A program made the position numbers and the translations under genes. A stretch of 38,371 bases of DNA from Candidatus Heimdallarchaeota archaeon LC_2 (GTDB lineage: Archaea > Asgardarchaeota > Heimdallarchaeia > Heimdallarchaeales > Kariarchaeaceae): contig MDVR01000173.1 of NCBI GenBank assembly GCA_001940725.1, forward strand, positions 1 to 38,371, given 5' to 3'. Shown here in pieces: positions 17,487-25,928 of the stretch (its first letter is position 1; every line of letters starts with the position of its first letter). Under the pieces are notes generated by a model. It did not search any database. It was not told the origin of the DNA and worked only from the letters and a program-made list of their open reading frames with translations.

Positions 17487-19447
17487 TTATAATGGAGCTT
17501 CATTCTGAAAATATCGTACCAAAAATTCTTTTCATTTACGATCATGATTTCTTATCTTTTAATAATCCAATAGATCCGAGAGCAAAGTACATTCAGATCT
17601 TAAGACATATCAGGCAAATAAAGGATGTAACCTCGGCCAAGAGTCATTCAATTCATTGGTTAGCATCGCATCTATTCCCATCCGTTCCCTTTATAGAGGC
17701 CATCTCTATGCATTCAACTGAAAACTTGGCTAAAGAAATTAAATATTTTAAGTTCGTAGATGTAGATACAGATTCATTTATTTCAAAGCGGAATCAATTT
17801 CTGAATTTGTTTGGCCATCTTGAAAGACAAATTAGTGATATTAAAGAAAATGAAGATCTAATTCAACTATTTGTTATCGATGACTTAAGAGAATTATATA
17901 CATGGAGTAAAGAAAATAATTTTGGTCTCTCACTGTTTTTTAATACTCTATTTCAAATTATCAATTTTCCGAATATTTATCTTATATGTATTTCAAGACC
18001 TCAGATTACAGATAGGGTAGATCAAAATGGTAATCGGGCTGTCAGGGCTTCTTTTCATAACTTACTAAGGATACAAGCTCAAGCTTCACAAATCGAGATT
18101 AAATTTCAGTGGTTAGTAAGACCCCCGGCAGGTGCTAAATTAAAATCAGAGTACAAAAAAGGTACAGATACTATTCTATCATTTTTTGTCAGTCCCCAAA
18201 ATTTCGAAGGATACGAACAGGATGGGCTTTTGATTAGCTCTGTATTGGATAATCCAGAAATTAGAGTTTGTGATATGAATTTAGCAATGGAGGAAAATCA
18301 GACTTTTTCAGTATCAAAAAAGGCTGAAATAATTGAATCAACAATGGCATTAATACAAAATTATCAACGTCAAGCTGAGAAAGAAAGAGAATTTAGTTTT
18401 TCAATTGTTGATGATTTTACTAATTATAGACTCTATACAAATTCAAAATTAAAAATGGCAACCTCTTCAACAAAGAGTGGGATAGATCGAAAAACACGTG
18501 CAGAGGATAAATTAGTCAATTTTATAGAATATTCCCTCAAATTGAAAGAAATTAAGGAGAAGAGAATATTCGCACTACAGGGGGATGAGGATAAATGGCA
18601 AGATCAAGTAGAAACCGTTAGCAAATTGATTGATGAGCATTATAAATTGGTGAGTATTACAAAAGAAACTCCAACTCTGTTAATTGGTAATATATTGAAT
18701 AAATATTATGATTTGTTGGGTTTGGATAAAGAGGAGATATTGGAGATCGAAATTCTATATAAATCTCAAGAGAACTGGCTTAGGCCTTTTTTAGCTCTTT
18801 TCCAATTTACCACTAAAATATTATATTCAAATGTAAAGATAAATGTTAAGGACAATCTTAAATTCGTTTTAAATCATCCCCAGGTCCAGAATTGGATATC
18901 CCAGTATCCGACATCCAGGATTTACTACAATACCTGGGATACAAAGAAAGCTGTTGTATTAGCAAGAAGAATTCCGTATACCCTAAATATTTTGCACCCA
19001 CATTTAGGAATATCGTACTCAAAACTAGATCAGATATTACTTGAAGCTCAGGAAGGAGATTTGGAGATATTAGTAAGCCCAGATAGAGATGATAAATATT
19101 CTATAACCTGTAGGATAACTACATCTAATTTTGAACCAGTAGTATTTTCAACGATTGGATTACATAGTTTTCAAATTTCAACTGATAATAAACCATTTCT
19201 TCCAACTGAATTCGAAACAATAATCAGTGTAGTTCCATTCATTAAATACAGGGACAGTACAATCTCTGAGAAATGGAAATTTAAAATTATTAATATAGAA
19301 TTTTCAAATTTTGATAGATCGCATGATCTTGAAAATATAAGCTGGAATAAACCATCCCGGCTGAAATTATATATAAGTGAAATTGATGCGGTGGTTGAAC
19401 TTAATGAAAAGGACAATTCTTATTTGTGGAAATTAAATCATTTATGA
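17477..19447 (+). CDS. Large protein of unknown function coupled to the nuclease
   Basis: I do not recognise this 656-residue protein. Residues about 10-260 look like an alpha/beta core: KILFIYDHDFLSF at the start, and LIQLFVIDDLRELYTW at 125-140 resembles a Walker B strand of RecA-like ATPases, followed by NIYLICISRPQI. No Walker A (GxxxxGKT) is present, so it would be a degenerate RecA fold at best. The middle (270-420) is charged and helical; the last 150 residues are beta-rich (LEILVSPDRDDKYSITCRI). The gene overlaps the nuclease gene by ten bases and runs into the convergent helicase gene with a six-base overlap at the stops. It is probably the recognition or scaffold subunit of the nuclease; that is inference from context. 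Confidence 0.7.
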   Translation: MEMIIMELHSENIVPKILFIYDHDFLSFNNPIDPRAKYIQILRHIRQIKDVTSAKSHSIHWLASHLFPSVPFIEAISMHSTENLAKEIKYFKFVDVDTDSFISKRNQFLNLFGHLERQISDIKENEDLIQLFVIDDLRELYTWSKENNFGLSLFFNTLFQIINFPNIYLICISRPQITDRVDQNGNRAVRASFHNLLRIQAQASQIEIKFQWLVRPPAGAKLKSEYKKGTDTILSFFVSPQNFEGYEQDGLLISSVLDNPEIRVCDMNLAMEENQTFSVSKKAEIIESTMALIQNYQRQAEKEREFSFSIVDDFTNYRLYTNSKLKMATSSTKSGIDRKTRAEDKLVNFIEYSLKLKEIKEKRIFALQGDEDKWQDQVETVSKLIDEHYKLVSITKETPTLLIGNILNKYYDLLGLDKEEILEIEILYKSQENWLRPFLALFQFTTKILYSNVKINVKDNLKFVLNHPQVQNWISQYPTSRIYYNTWDTKKAVVLARRIPYTLNILHPHLGISYSKLDQILLEAQEGDLEILVSPDRDDKYSITCRITTSNFEPVVFSTIGLHSFQISTDNKPFLPTEFETIISVVPFIKYRDSTISEKWKFKIINIEFSNFDRSHDLENISWNKPSRLKLYISEIDAVVELNEKDNSYLWKLNHL

Positions 19448-21559
19448 GGGATTCATGCGAATTATTTTATCAAAATGAGAATACGCTGAGGTTATTTGCA
19501 ATTGAAGGTGAGGGAGAATTTCAACGGTCTTGTCTGAAAATAAGTATCCGTCTGATATTTGTTCATTTACTACCTGCTGAAATCCATTAAGTAAATTCCT
19601 AATCTTTCTTAGTAATTGTAATTCAGCCTTGTTTGGCTTAATCGTTACTGAATCATTTGATAAATAATAATCAATGTGTTTTAGTTGTGATAAGATCTTG
19701 CTTAGCTGCTGAATATCTATATCATCATATCTGTTTTGACCAAATACTCGCTTCATTTTCGCCATTTCAGGTATTATCTTGGGATCAGTCTTAACAATTA
19801 ATTTTACAATCCCAGCAATATTATCAATTCTGATAAGACCCTGTGTATATAATCCATTAAATTCAACTAGGAAATCAAGAATTTGTTTAGGTGAAATAGA
19901 CATTTTTGAAAGATCACACATTGCTGGATTTAACGATATTTCCAACTCATCTAGGTTAACTTCTTGTATCAAATGCCGAATCATAAGTATTTTATTCTCT
20001 AGTATATTATTTTGATATTTAATCTGAATAAGGGGATTAGCAAGAAAATTATTAATCTCATCAATAAAGATACTTTTTCTCGTTGAAATTAAATCTTGAT
20101 TAGGTTCTAGGGTTCGCCTATCCTGTTGAGGTGATAGGAAAAAAGATAAATTACTAAAATCAATGAGATCTTGGAAATTATTAAACCAACCAGCAACACA
20201 CCCATCATTAAGAATTTGTTGAAATTTCATTTTCCCAAAATACGAATTGAAATTACTTACAAGACTTGGAGAGATTTCTATAGCCTTGTGATATATGTCA
20301 AATCCTTCTTCAAGTGTTTCCCCAATACAATATACCAAAGAAGTGGTGCTTGGTTGATGTCCCGTTCTACCAATTATTTGTTGTAACATTAAAATTTGAG
20401 AGATTGATAACTTTTCATTTTGTTTTATGTCATTATCTTTCCAATGAAATAGTTTATCATAAAGCGATCGAAATGTTAGAATTACGGCATCAAAAGGATA
20501 ATCAACCCCCATAGCAAATGTAGTTGTTCCAAAGATACAATCAATAGATCCTTCTCTACACAATAATTCCACTATCTTTTTTTGTTTTTCTGGAATATTT
20601 GCGTGGTGATATAAAGAATTTATTTTTAGCCAATTTAAAGTTTCAATACTCTGTAACAAATAAGAATTGAGAACTTTAGTTTCCAATTGAGTTGAACACA
20701 GTATCAATACACGTTGTTGCTTTTTAATTGATCGTAAACAAATTAAAATTGTTGTGATATATTTTTCGGGAATGATTTTCATTAGTTTTTCTAGATTAAA
20801 TATCGATGATTGGTGAGATAGTTCCCGGTCTATTAAAATACGGTCAGTAAGGAATTCATTTTCTTCATTATCCCTACTATAGAGTAGCAACTCATTGTTT
20901 TCAATATTTATGTCTGCCACATAAGCTAGATATGGATTTAACCTTTCATTAGAATGACTATATCCTGCTTTCATCCAACATGCAATTTGATTTGGATTAT
21001 GAATGGATCCACTCAAACCAAATATATTTCCGCCCCATCTATCTTGTTGCTGCAGATATAATAAAATAGAAATTATAAACTCGTATGATGGACCTCTATA
21101 AAGATCTGAAAGTAAATGAACTTCATCCACTATAATCAGTCCTACGTCATCTATAAAATTGGGATTTTTTCTTAATTCAATTTCAAACTTCTCTAGTGTT
21201 GACACAAGAACTTGAAAATTCTTGAGAGCTACACTTACGATTGATGGTTTCATTTTTCCCTGAACGTAATATGTATTAGAAAAAAAAGTTCGAAATTCTT
21301 CGTAAATTTGTTTATTTAATGCCCGAGTTGGGGTTAGATAAATAATTCGTTGATCTCTCTTTATTATTTCTTCTGATTTTATTATTGTTAGTAATGTCTT
21401 ACCGGAACCTGTCGGTATGGAAATAAGGAAATTTTGATCCTCTAGGAGCCCATCATTTATCACCTTGACTTGTAACTGGTTTAAGGAGGATAGACAACTT
21501 TGGCGCAGAATATTATCAACTGCATTAAAATCGCTTGGAGAATAGGATGGTGATATCAT
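19442..21559 (-). CDS. Ski2/Hel308-like superfamily 2 helicase
   Basis: The 705-residue protein has a full SF2 set: Q-like QLQVKVINDGLL, Walker A SIPTGSGKT with Lys54, Ia YLTPTRALNKQI, DEVHLL (motif II), GLSGSIHN (III), LILCSTQLE (IV), TTFAMGVDYPF (V) and QIIGRTGHQ (VI, with His where an Arg finger-type residue is usual). After motif VI the protein keeps winged-helix and ratchet-like helical regions as in Hel308. Such helicases unwind DNA in repair or in anti-phage systems. It converges on the nuclease/unknown pair (six-base stop overlap), so the three form a compact module. A partial, dead copy of its 5' end lies at 28400-28695. The gene has a TATA box placed for leaderless transcription. 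Confidence 0.9.
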   Translation of the reverse strand: MISPSYSPSDFNAVDNILRQSCLSSLNQLQVKVINDGLLEDQNFLISIPTGSGKTLLTIIKSEEIIKRDQRIIYLTPTRALNKQIYEEFRTFFSNTYYVQGKMKPSIVSVALKNFQVLVSTLEKFEIELRKNPNFIDDVGLIIVDEVHLLSDLYRGPSYEFIISILLYLQQQDRWGGNIFGLSGSIHNPNQIACWMKAGYSHSNERLNPYLAYVADINIENNELLLYSRDNEENEFLTDRILIDRELSHQSSIFNLEKLMKIIPEKYITTILICLRSIKKQQRVLILCSTQLETKVLNSYLLQSIETLNWLKINSLYHHANIPEKQKKIVELLCREGSIDCIFGTTTFAMGVDYPFDAVILTFRSLYDKLFHWKDNDIKQNEKLSISQILMLQQIIGRTGHQPSTTSLVYCIGETLEEGFDIYHKAIEISPSLVSNFNSYFGKMKFQQILNDGCVAGWFNNFQDLIDFSNLSFFLSPQQDRRTLEPNQDLISTRKSIFIDEINNFLANPLIQIKYQNNILENKILMIRHLIQEVNLDELEISLNPAMCDLSKMSISPKQILDFLVEFNGLYTQGLIRIDNIAGIVKLIVKTDPKIIPEMAKMKRVFGQNRYDDIDIQQLSKILSQLKHIDYYLSNDSVTIKPNKAELQLLRKIRNLLNGFQQVVNEQISDGYLFSDKTVEILPHLQLQITSAYSHFDKIIRMNPS

Positions 21560-21581
21560 CCTAGATATAATATCTTCAAAT

Positions 21582-21589
21582 CTTTATAA
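21582..21589 (-). promoter_or_regulatory. TATA box for the Ski2-like helicase
   Basis: TTATAAAG on the minus strand is centred about 26 bases before the ATG, so the transcript would be leaderless. The same box, with the same surrounding bases (acttataaagatttga), is kept in front of the dead copy at 28695. Confidence 0.7.
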
Positions 21590-21774
21590 GTAAACATTAG
21601 AATTTTATTCCATTTCAAATTTGGTGAAGTAAACAAATTTGATTTATCATAATATAACCTTTTGAAATAATCCAAATAAACTTGTATTCCCTTTTCAACT
21701 CATAAAAATTTAAGATTTGTAATTATTGCAGGCTATACAATATCGTTAAATATCATGTCTTTGGTCTACTAATT

Positions 21775-22545
21775 ATGTACATGATCTACATTGATGAATC
21801 AGGAACCACGCATCCATCTGATCGTACAAACTATATCTTGACTGCGGTATTGATTCATGAAAGTACATGGAGAAAGTTTGAAAGGCTTGTATTGCAAGCA
21901 AAAGAAGATTTTATTCAAGGTGAAAACAAGGATTCTATAGAATTCCATGCCTCCCCAATTGCAACTGGAAAGGATGATTTTAAAGATTATTCAATTGAGG
22001 ATAGACATAACATTTTGATCAGACTCTCAAATATAATAAAGAAAAATAGGTGTAGATTAATTTCGGTCATAATTGATAAAGCAAAAATCAAAAGTGAAAT
22101 TCGAACAAAACCTCTCGAGGAGCAAGCGGAGTGGACTCAATTGTGGGCATGGAGATTGTTACTTGAAAGAGTTGAAAAATTTCTCAACAAGAAAAATTTA
22201 TTACCAAAAACAAACTTTGGTTTATTGTGTGTAGACAATAACAGTGATAAAATTACTTCAGACATTACAAACATCATCCAACAATTCAGAAAGGCTGGAA
22301 CTATGTATCTCAACAGTAAATGGATAATTGAGAATCCATTTTTTGTAGATTCTGGGATGAGAAATTTAATTCAACTAGCTGATTTTGTAGCATGGGTAAC
22401 GAAACAATGGGATGATCGAAGAAACGGTTCTGAGAATGCTCATGATGAATTTAATGAAACATTATTTGATAATATTAAAATCCGTTTCGATCGAATTACA
22501 CCAGAGAAATTCATGGGATTCGGTCTCAAAATTCACCCCAAATAG
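21775..22545 (+). CDS. DUF3800 family protein
   Basis: The 256-residue protein begins MYMIYIDESGTTHPSDRTNY, the YIDESG hallmark of DUF3800, an RNase H-like fold protein family common in phages, mobile elements and defence islands. Further family signs are FHASPIATGKDDF (catalytic-side E/H region), VIIDKAK, LLCVDNNSD and the late LIQLADFVAWVTKQW. The acidic residues in YIDES, in VDNNSD and in QLADF would sit at the metal site if it is an active nuclease, which is not proven for the family. It stands between module A and module B, divergent from the helicase gene with a gap of about 215 bp. Confidence 0.85.
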   Translation: MYMIYIDESGTTHPSDRTNYILTAVLIHESTWRKFERLVLQAKEDFIQGENKDSIEFHASPIATGKDDFKDYSIEDRHNILIRLSNIIKKNRCRLISVIIDKAKIKSEIRTKPLEEQAEWTQLWAWRLLLERVEKFLNKKNLLPKTNFGLLCVDNNSDKITSDITNIIQQFRKAGTMYLNSKWIIENPFFVDSGMRNLIQLADFVAWVTKQWDDRRNGSENAHDEFNETLFDNIKIRFDRITPEKFMGFGLKIHPK

Positions 22546-22589
22546 TTATACCATTTAGCTATTTAATCGAACATTTTATTTATTTTGAT

Positions 22590-22880
22590 GGTGTAAACAT
22601 GTTGACCATTTTGGGAGCGTGTGTGTACGCTGATGCCAAACGGGTAAGTAAGTGTGAATTGTTCAATTCAACCATGCGTGCCCATCCGTCCATGCAAAGG
22701 CTTGCGTTCACGCTTTCAAAATCTTCAAGCGAGCTCTCGAGTCAGTTTCAAATACAAAAAAATGAGACTCCCAGAAGTTCAGAAACACTCCTATTAGTGG
22801 AGTGTCTTGCTCAGTATCCTGTCATCTTTGATGATTCATCAACAAAGGAGATAAAATGGTCACTTGCCGGTTATGGGTAG
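22590..22880. other. GC-richer island, probable mobile-element remnant with hairpin
   Basis: This block is visibly richer in G and C than its neighbours. On the + strand a 93-codon frame (22599-22880) is open but shows no recognisable domain. On the minus strand a protein-like sequence with four in-frame stops can be read: FISFVDESSKMTGY, then ARHSTNRSVSELLGVSF, then MDGWARMVELNNSHLLTRL. The minus-strand reading looks more like a decayed coding gene and the + frame its shadow, but I cannot name the family. A perfect hairpin, ACACTCC/GGAGTGT with a seven-base loop, sits at 22785-22805. Confidence 0.4.
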
Positions 22881-23185
22881 GGTACTGAGTTTTCCTCTTA
22901 TCGTCATATTCTCACTTTCGTAAAACAGAACTCCATTATATTCTGGACCAAACTAACTTTTTGTAACAACAATTTTCAAATGAGATTTCCAAAGTAAGCG
23001 CATACAATTCTTAAGCATCTCATGCCGGGGAGAAAGTATGAATGAAAGAATTATGGACGTTATACTAAGATTGCAAAAAATCTATGATAGATTGATCCAT
23101 TTCTGAAAATATTTTTAAATACATAATTATTCAGTTTAACAGGGGTGCGTCTTAAGATATATATGCTAAATGTATTATAGATTAA
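22881..23185 (+). promoter_or_regulatory. Gap before module B with a TATA box at 23156-23165
   Basis: The gap of about 305 bases holds no gene that I can see. Near its end gatatatatg at 23156-23165 is spaced 26-29 bases before the first start codons (GTG 23186, ATG 23189) of the 191-aa gene, so this is the likely promoter of the whole + strand series, giving a leaderless first gene. Confidence 0.55.
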
Positions 23186-23761
23186 GTGATGGAAGACAAA
23201 GAAACAGAATGTGAAATAAGTGTTGATTTCAGTAAGCCTTCATTCACTTTAAAAGGAACTAAATCATTCATCGAAGAAAATATTGAATCTATATTAGAAA
23301 AAATTCAAAATTTTGTAGTCCCAATAATTGTCCCTCAAACTCGTGGAGTAGAAGCTAGTTCTGAAAAGATTAATAAAAGTATAAAACAAGTTGAAAAGAG
23401 TTATTACTCTTCATTGGGGCAAAAAATCGATATTGATGATTATGAAAAAATCAAAACTAAAATAAAAATCACTGATGATGAGATAAAATTTCTTTCCCAA
23501 TTGGACTTTGGATCCCAAGTAGCGACAACTGCAAATCTAACTTATATGAGCACTTACTTAGCAACAATAATAGTTAAAAGAGATATTAAAAACGATGAAC
23601 TGAAGCGAATATGTATGGAATTTGGGAAGGACGTTTCTGATCCCAGAATCGGTCAATTCACAGATAAATCATTAATTGACAAAAAAAATGGATGTTATGT
23701 TTTGGAATTTCCTGGCGAATTAAGGGCAAAAGAACTAATTCAAGAATTGATCAACAGCTAA
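23186..23761 (+). CDS. Module B small protein 1, unknown function
   Basis: The 191-residue protein is not recognised as a named family. Its N-terminus (EISVDFSKPSFTLKGTKSF then IEENIESILEKI) is a beta-hairpin plus helix of the form x-V-x-F-...-LKGT-x-x-F-I-E. The 202-aa protein two genes downstream has the same pattern (IIKGSEEFVEK). The C-terminus YVLEFPGELRAKELIQEL aligns with the C-termini of two other genes in this series. The middle (ITDDEIKFLSQLDFGSQVATTANLTYMSTYLATII) is helical. Start may be the GTG at 23186 or the ATG at 23189. The helicase gene begins 13 bases after its stop, so the two are co-transcribed. It is probably a small adaptor or DNA-binding partner of the helicase. Confidence 0.65.
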   Translation: MMEDKETECEISVDFSKPSFTLKGTKSFIEENIESILEKIQNFVVPIIVPQTRGVEASSEKINKSIKQVEKSYYSSLGQKIDIDDYEKIKTKIKITDDEIKFLSQLDFGSQVATTANLTYMSTYLATIIVKRDIKNDELKRICMEFGKDVSDPRIGQFTDKSLIDKKNGCYVLEFPGELRAKELIQELINS

Positions 23762-23774
23762 CTAGGAATTTTTC

Positions 23775-25274
23775 ATGAAAGAAATAATACGAAGAAAAGT
23801 ATTTCCTGAAAAAAGAATGCTTAATGGTGAAGAAATTAATTTGTCTAAATCACTGATTGCAGTTGATCCAGGGATCTACTATGAACTTACCAACGAAAAA
23901 AATTTCAGCATATTTGCTAATGGCGAATTATTAGATTTTATCAAAGAACCATATTTGGTGATGCCCTATAAAGTAAATGAATATCTATTAATCGTACCTG
24001 CCTTCTTGGATATTTCATTTGGAATATTATATTTTGAGAACAAATCATATAAAGTTTATTTAGTCAATAAATACACAGCGTGGGTAAATGAAATCCCAAA
24101 AAAAATGCAAGAAAAATTTCCAAACATAGAAACAAATTATATTCAAATCAATGAAAATAATGAGATATCGAATTTCTCAATAATTGAAAATGAACTTCCA
24201 AAAATTAAATCATGGATTCACTTTCAAAGTGATGGTAAAATATTTGTGAAAGATAAATTTGAATATGATTTCAAGTTAAAACTCATAGATGAAGGATATT
24301 TACCATATAAATCAATTCCAGTATCCAAAATTGATTTGCATAATACTCTAACCATTAAATCAATCAACCTCAGAGATTATCAAATTCATGCATGGGAACG
24401 ATTTAACGAACATGGATCAATAGGTGTTTATTGGCCACCTTCCGCAGGTAAAACAATATTTGGTTTGTTTTTAGTTTCTAAAATCAGTGGTAACATTCTT
24501 ATTGTTGTACCCACAATTACGCTGAAAGAACAATGGAAAAACAAACTACTTGAGTACTTCGGAGATAAAATACTATCCAGAGTTGAAATCATAACCTATC
24601 ATGGACATGTCAAAGTCGCTAAAAACATATATTCATTGACAATTTATGATGAACATCAACATCTTCCGGCTAAAACATTCTATAAATTAGCTCTGCTAAA
24701 AACAAAATACAGGGTAGGATTAAGTGCGACTCCATTTAGGGAAGATGGTAAAACCAAACTTATATTTGCATTAACTGGGCTTCCCGTAGGTGTTAACTGG
24801 GATGTATTAAGAGAGAAACGCATTATAGAAAATCCAAATATTGAGGTTATTGTCGTGAAAAATCTCAGTAAGAAATTTGAAAAATTGGAAAAAATTATAA
24901 ATTTTGACAAAAAAACATTAATTTTTTCTGATAGTATCGAATTTGGAGAAAAAATTGGTAATAAATTAAATGTGCCTTTCATTTCTGGAAAATCAAAAAA
25001 TAGAATACAACAAATTTCAAACAATAAAGTCATTGTTGTGAGTAGAGTTGCAGATGAAGGAATATCAATAGATGATTTAGAAGTGATTATAGAATTTGAT
25101 TTTCTCTTTGGTTCTAGAAGACAAGAGTTACAAAGGTTAGGTAGACTCCTACATTCAAAATCTCGAGGTAATCACTATGTTTTAGTTACCACTATTGAAT
25201 TTCAAAAGTACGGGAAAAGGTTTGATAGCTTAAAAGAAAAAGGTTTTCAAATAAAATTAACGAAAGAAGAATAA
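23775..25274 (+). CDS. XPB/Rad25-like superfamily 2 helicase
   Basis: The 499-residue protein has a 190-residue N-terminal domain with no recognised motif. A compact SF2 core follows: RDYQIHAWERF (Q-like), Walker A PPSAGKT with Lys226, DEHQHLPA at 292-299 (the DExH form seen in archaeal XPB), VGLSATPFREDG, RVADEGISIDDLEVII near 424, and RRQELQRLGRLL (motif VI). Archaeal XPB helicases are 450-500 residues and often partner the Bax1 nuclease; no Bax1-like gene is here. Instead the gene sits between small proteins with shared motifs, a HEPN-like protein and a serine protease. I read this as a divergent XPB-like helicase recruited to a defence-type cassette; the ordinary repair role is the alternative. 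Confidence 0.85.
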   Translation: MKEIIRRKVFPEKRMLNGEEINLSKSLIAVDPGIYYELTNEKNFSIFANGELLDFIKEPYLVMPYKVNEYLLIVPAFLDISFGILYFENKSYKVYLVNKYTAWVNEIPKKMQEKFPNIETNYIQINENNEISNFSIIENELPKIKSWIHFQSDGKIFVKDKFEYDFKLKLIDEGYLPYKSIPVSKIDLHNTLTIKSINLRDYQIHAWERFNEHGSIGVYWPPSAGKTIFGLFLVSKISGNILIVVPTITLKEQWKNKLLEYFGDKILSRVEIITYHGHVKVAKNIYSLTIYDEHQHLPAKTFYKLALLKTKYRVGLSATPFREDGKTKLIFALTGLPVGVNWDVLREKRIIENPNIEVIVVKNLSKKFEKLEKIINFDKKTLIFSDSIEFGEKIGNKLNVPFISGKSKNRIQQISNNKVIVVSRVADEGISIDDLEVIIEFDFLFGSRRQELQRLGRLLHSKSRGNHYVLVTTIEFQKYGKRFDSLKEKGFQIKLTKEE

Positions 25275-25284
25275 ATATATAAAA
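25273..25284 (+). promoter_or_regulatory. Internal TATA box in module B
   Basis: aaatatataaaa overlaps the helicase stop codon and is centred about 26 bases before the ATG at 25305. It could drive the 202-aa gene and the following HEPN-like gene independently, as a leaderless transcript. Confidence 0.5.
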
Positions 25285-25304
25285 TCAATACTATTAACAT
25301 ACTA

Positions 25305-25913
25305 ATGGTTGAAGAAACTGGTGAATTTGCTGAGATACATTACAACAAAAAAATTGGACAAGTTATCATCAAAGGATCAGAAGAATTTGTTGAAAAAATG
25401 TTTGATAAATTAAATCAGGAAGGCTTGCTTGAATGGGATTTAGTAAATTTTACTGATGAGGAGTTAGTTACACCAAATGCCACTATCCAGAGCATACATG
25501 AACCTAAACAAACAACTGATGTTGAAGAAGCGGGAACCAATGATGGTGGTGCTATAAATAAAATAGCTGATAGTTTACAAATTCCAGTTGATAAATTTAG
25601 TGACGTTCTCGAGCTTATTGGAGAGGACATATATTTTCATGGGGATATTAAAGGGAGTAAAAATGAAATTGTAAGACAAATATCTTTTATGATCTTATAC
25701 ATTACTAATGTAATTGGGAATGGATGGGTAAAGAGTGCTTTTATCGCTGATACTGTCCAGAAGAGTAATTTTGATCATGTTCAGATTTCTAAAGCGCTTC
25801 AGTCAATAAGTTCAATGATAACTCAAAAAGGGAAGAAAAATGCTACAGAATACAAATTAAATAGGGAAGGACTGGACAAGGCTAAAGGTATTATGCGAGA
25901 ATATCTAAAATAA
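25305..25913 (+). CDS. Module B small protein 2, N-terminal hairpin plus winged-helix-like C-terminus
   Basis: The 202 residues start with a strand-strand-helix unit (AEIHYNKKIGQVIIKGSEEF, then VEKMFDKL) matching the first protein of the series at its KG(S/T)xxF(I/V)E motif. A variable acidic linker follows (about 55-85). The C-terminal 110 residues (KIADSLQIPVDKFSDVLELI through KSAFIADTVQKSNFDHVQISKALQSI) look like a winged helix, ending in EYKLNREGLDKAKGIMREYL. That ending is the shared tail of the series; the LNREG motif is typical of the wing of archaeal winged-helix domains. Probably a sensor or DNA-binding adaptor. No catalytic residues are evident. Confidence 0.65.
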   Translation: MVEETGEFAEIHYNKKIGQVIIKGSEEFVEKMFDKLNQEGLLEWDLVNFTDEELVTPNATIQSIHEPKQTTDVEEAGTNDGGAINKIADSLQIPVDKFSDVLELIGEDIYFHGDIKGSKNEIVRQISFMILYITNVIGNGWVKSAFIADTVQKSNFDHVQISKALQSISSMITQKGKKNATEYKLNREGLDKAKGIMREYLK

Positions 25914-25928
25914 TCTTGGTAATTATAA

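Noticed and set aside
22599..22880. 93-codon + strand open frame as a gene
   Set aside because: It lacks recognisable features, lies in a GC-richer block where open frames arise by chance, and the minus strand looks more like decayed coding sequence. Mentioned only within the island entry.
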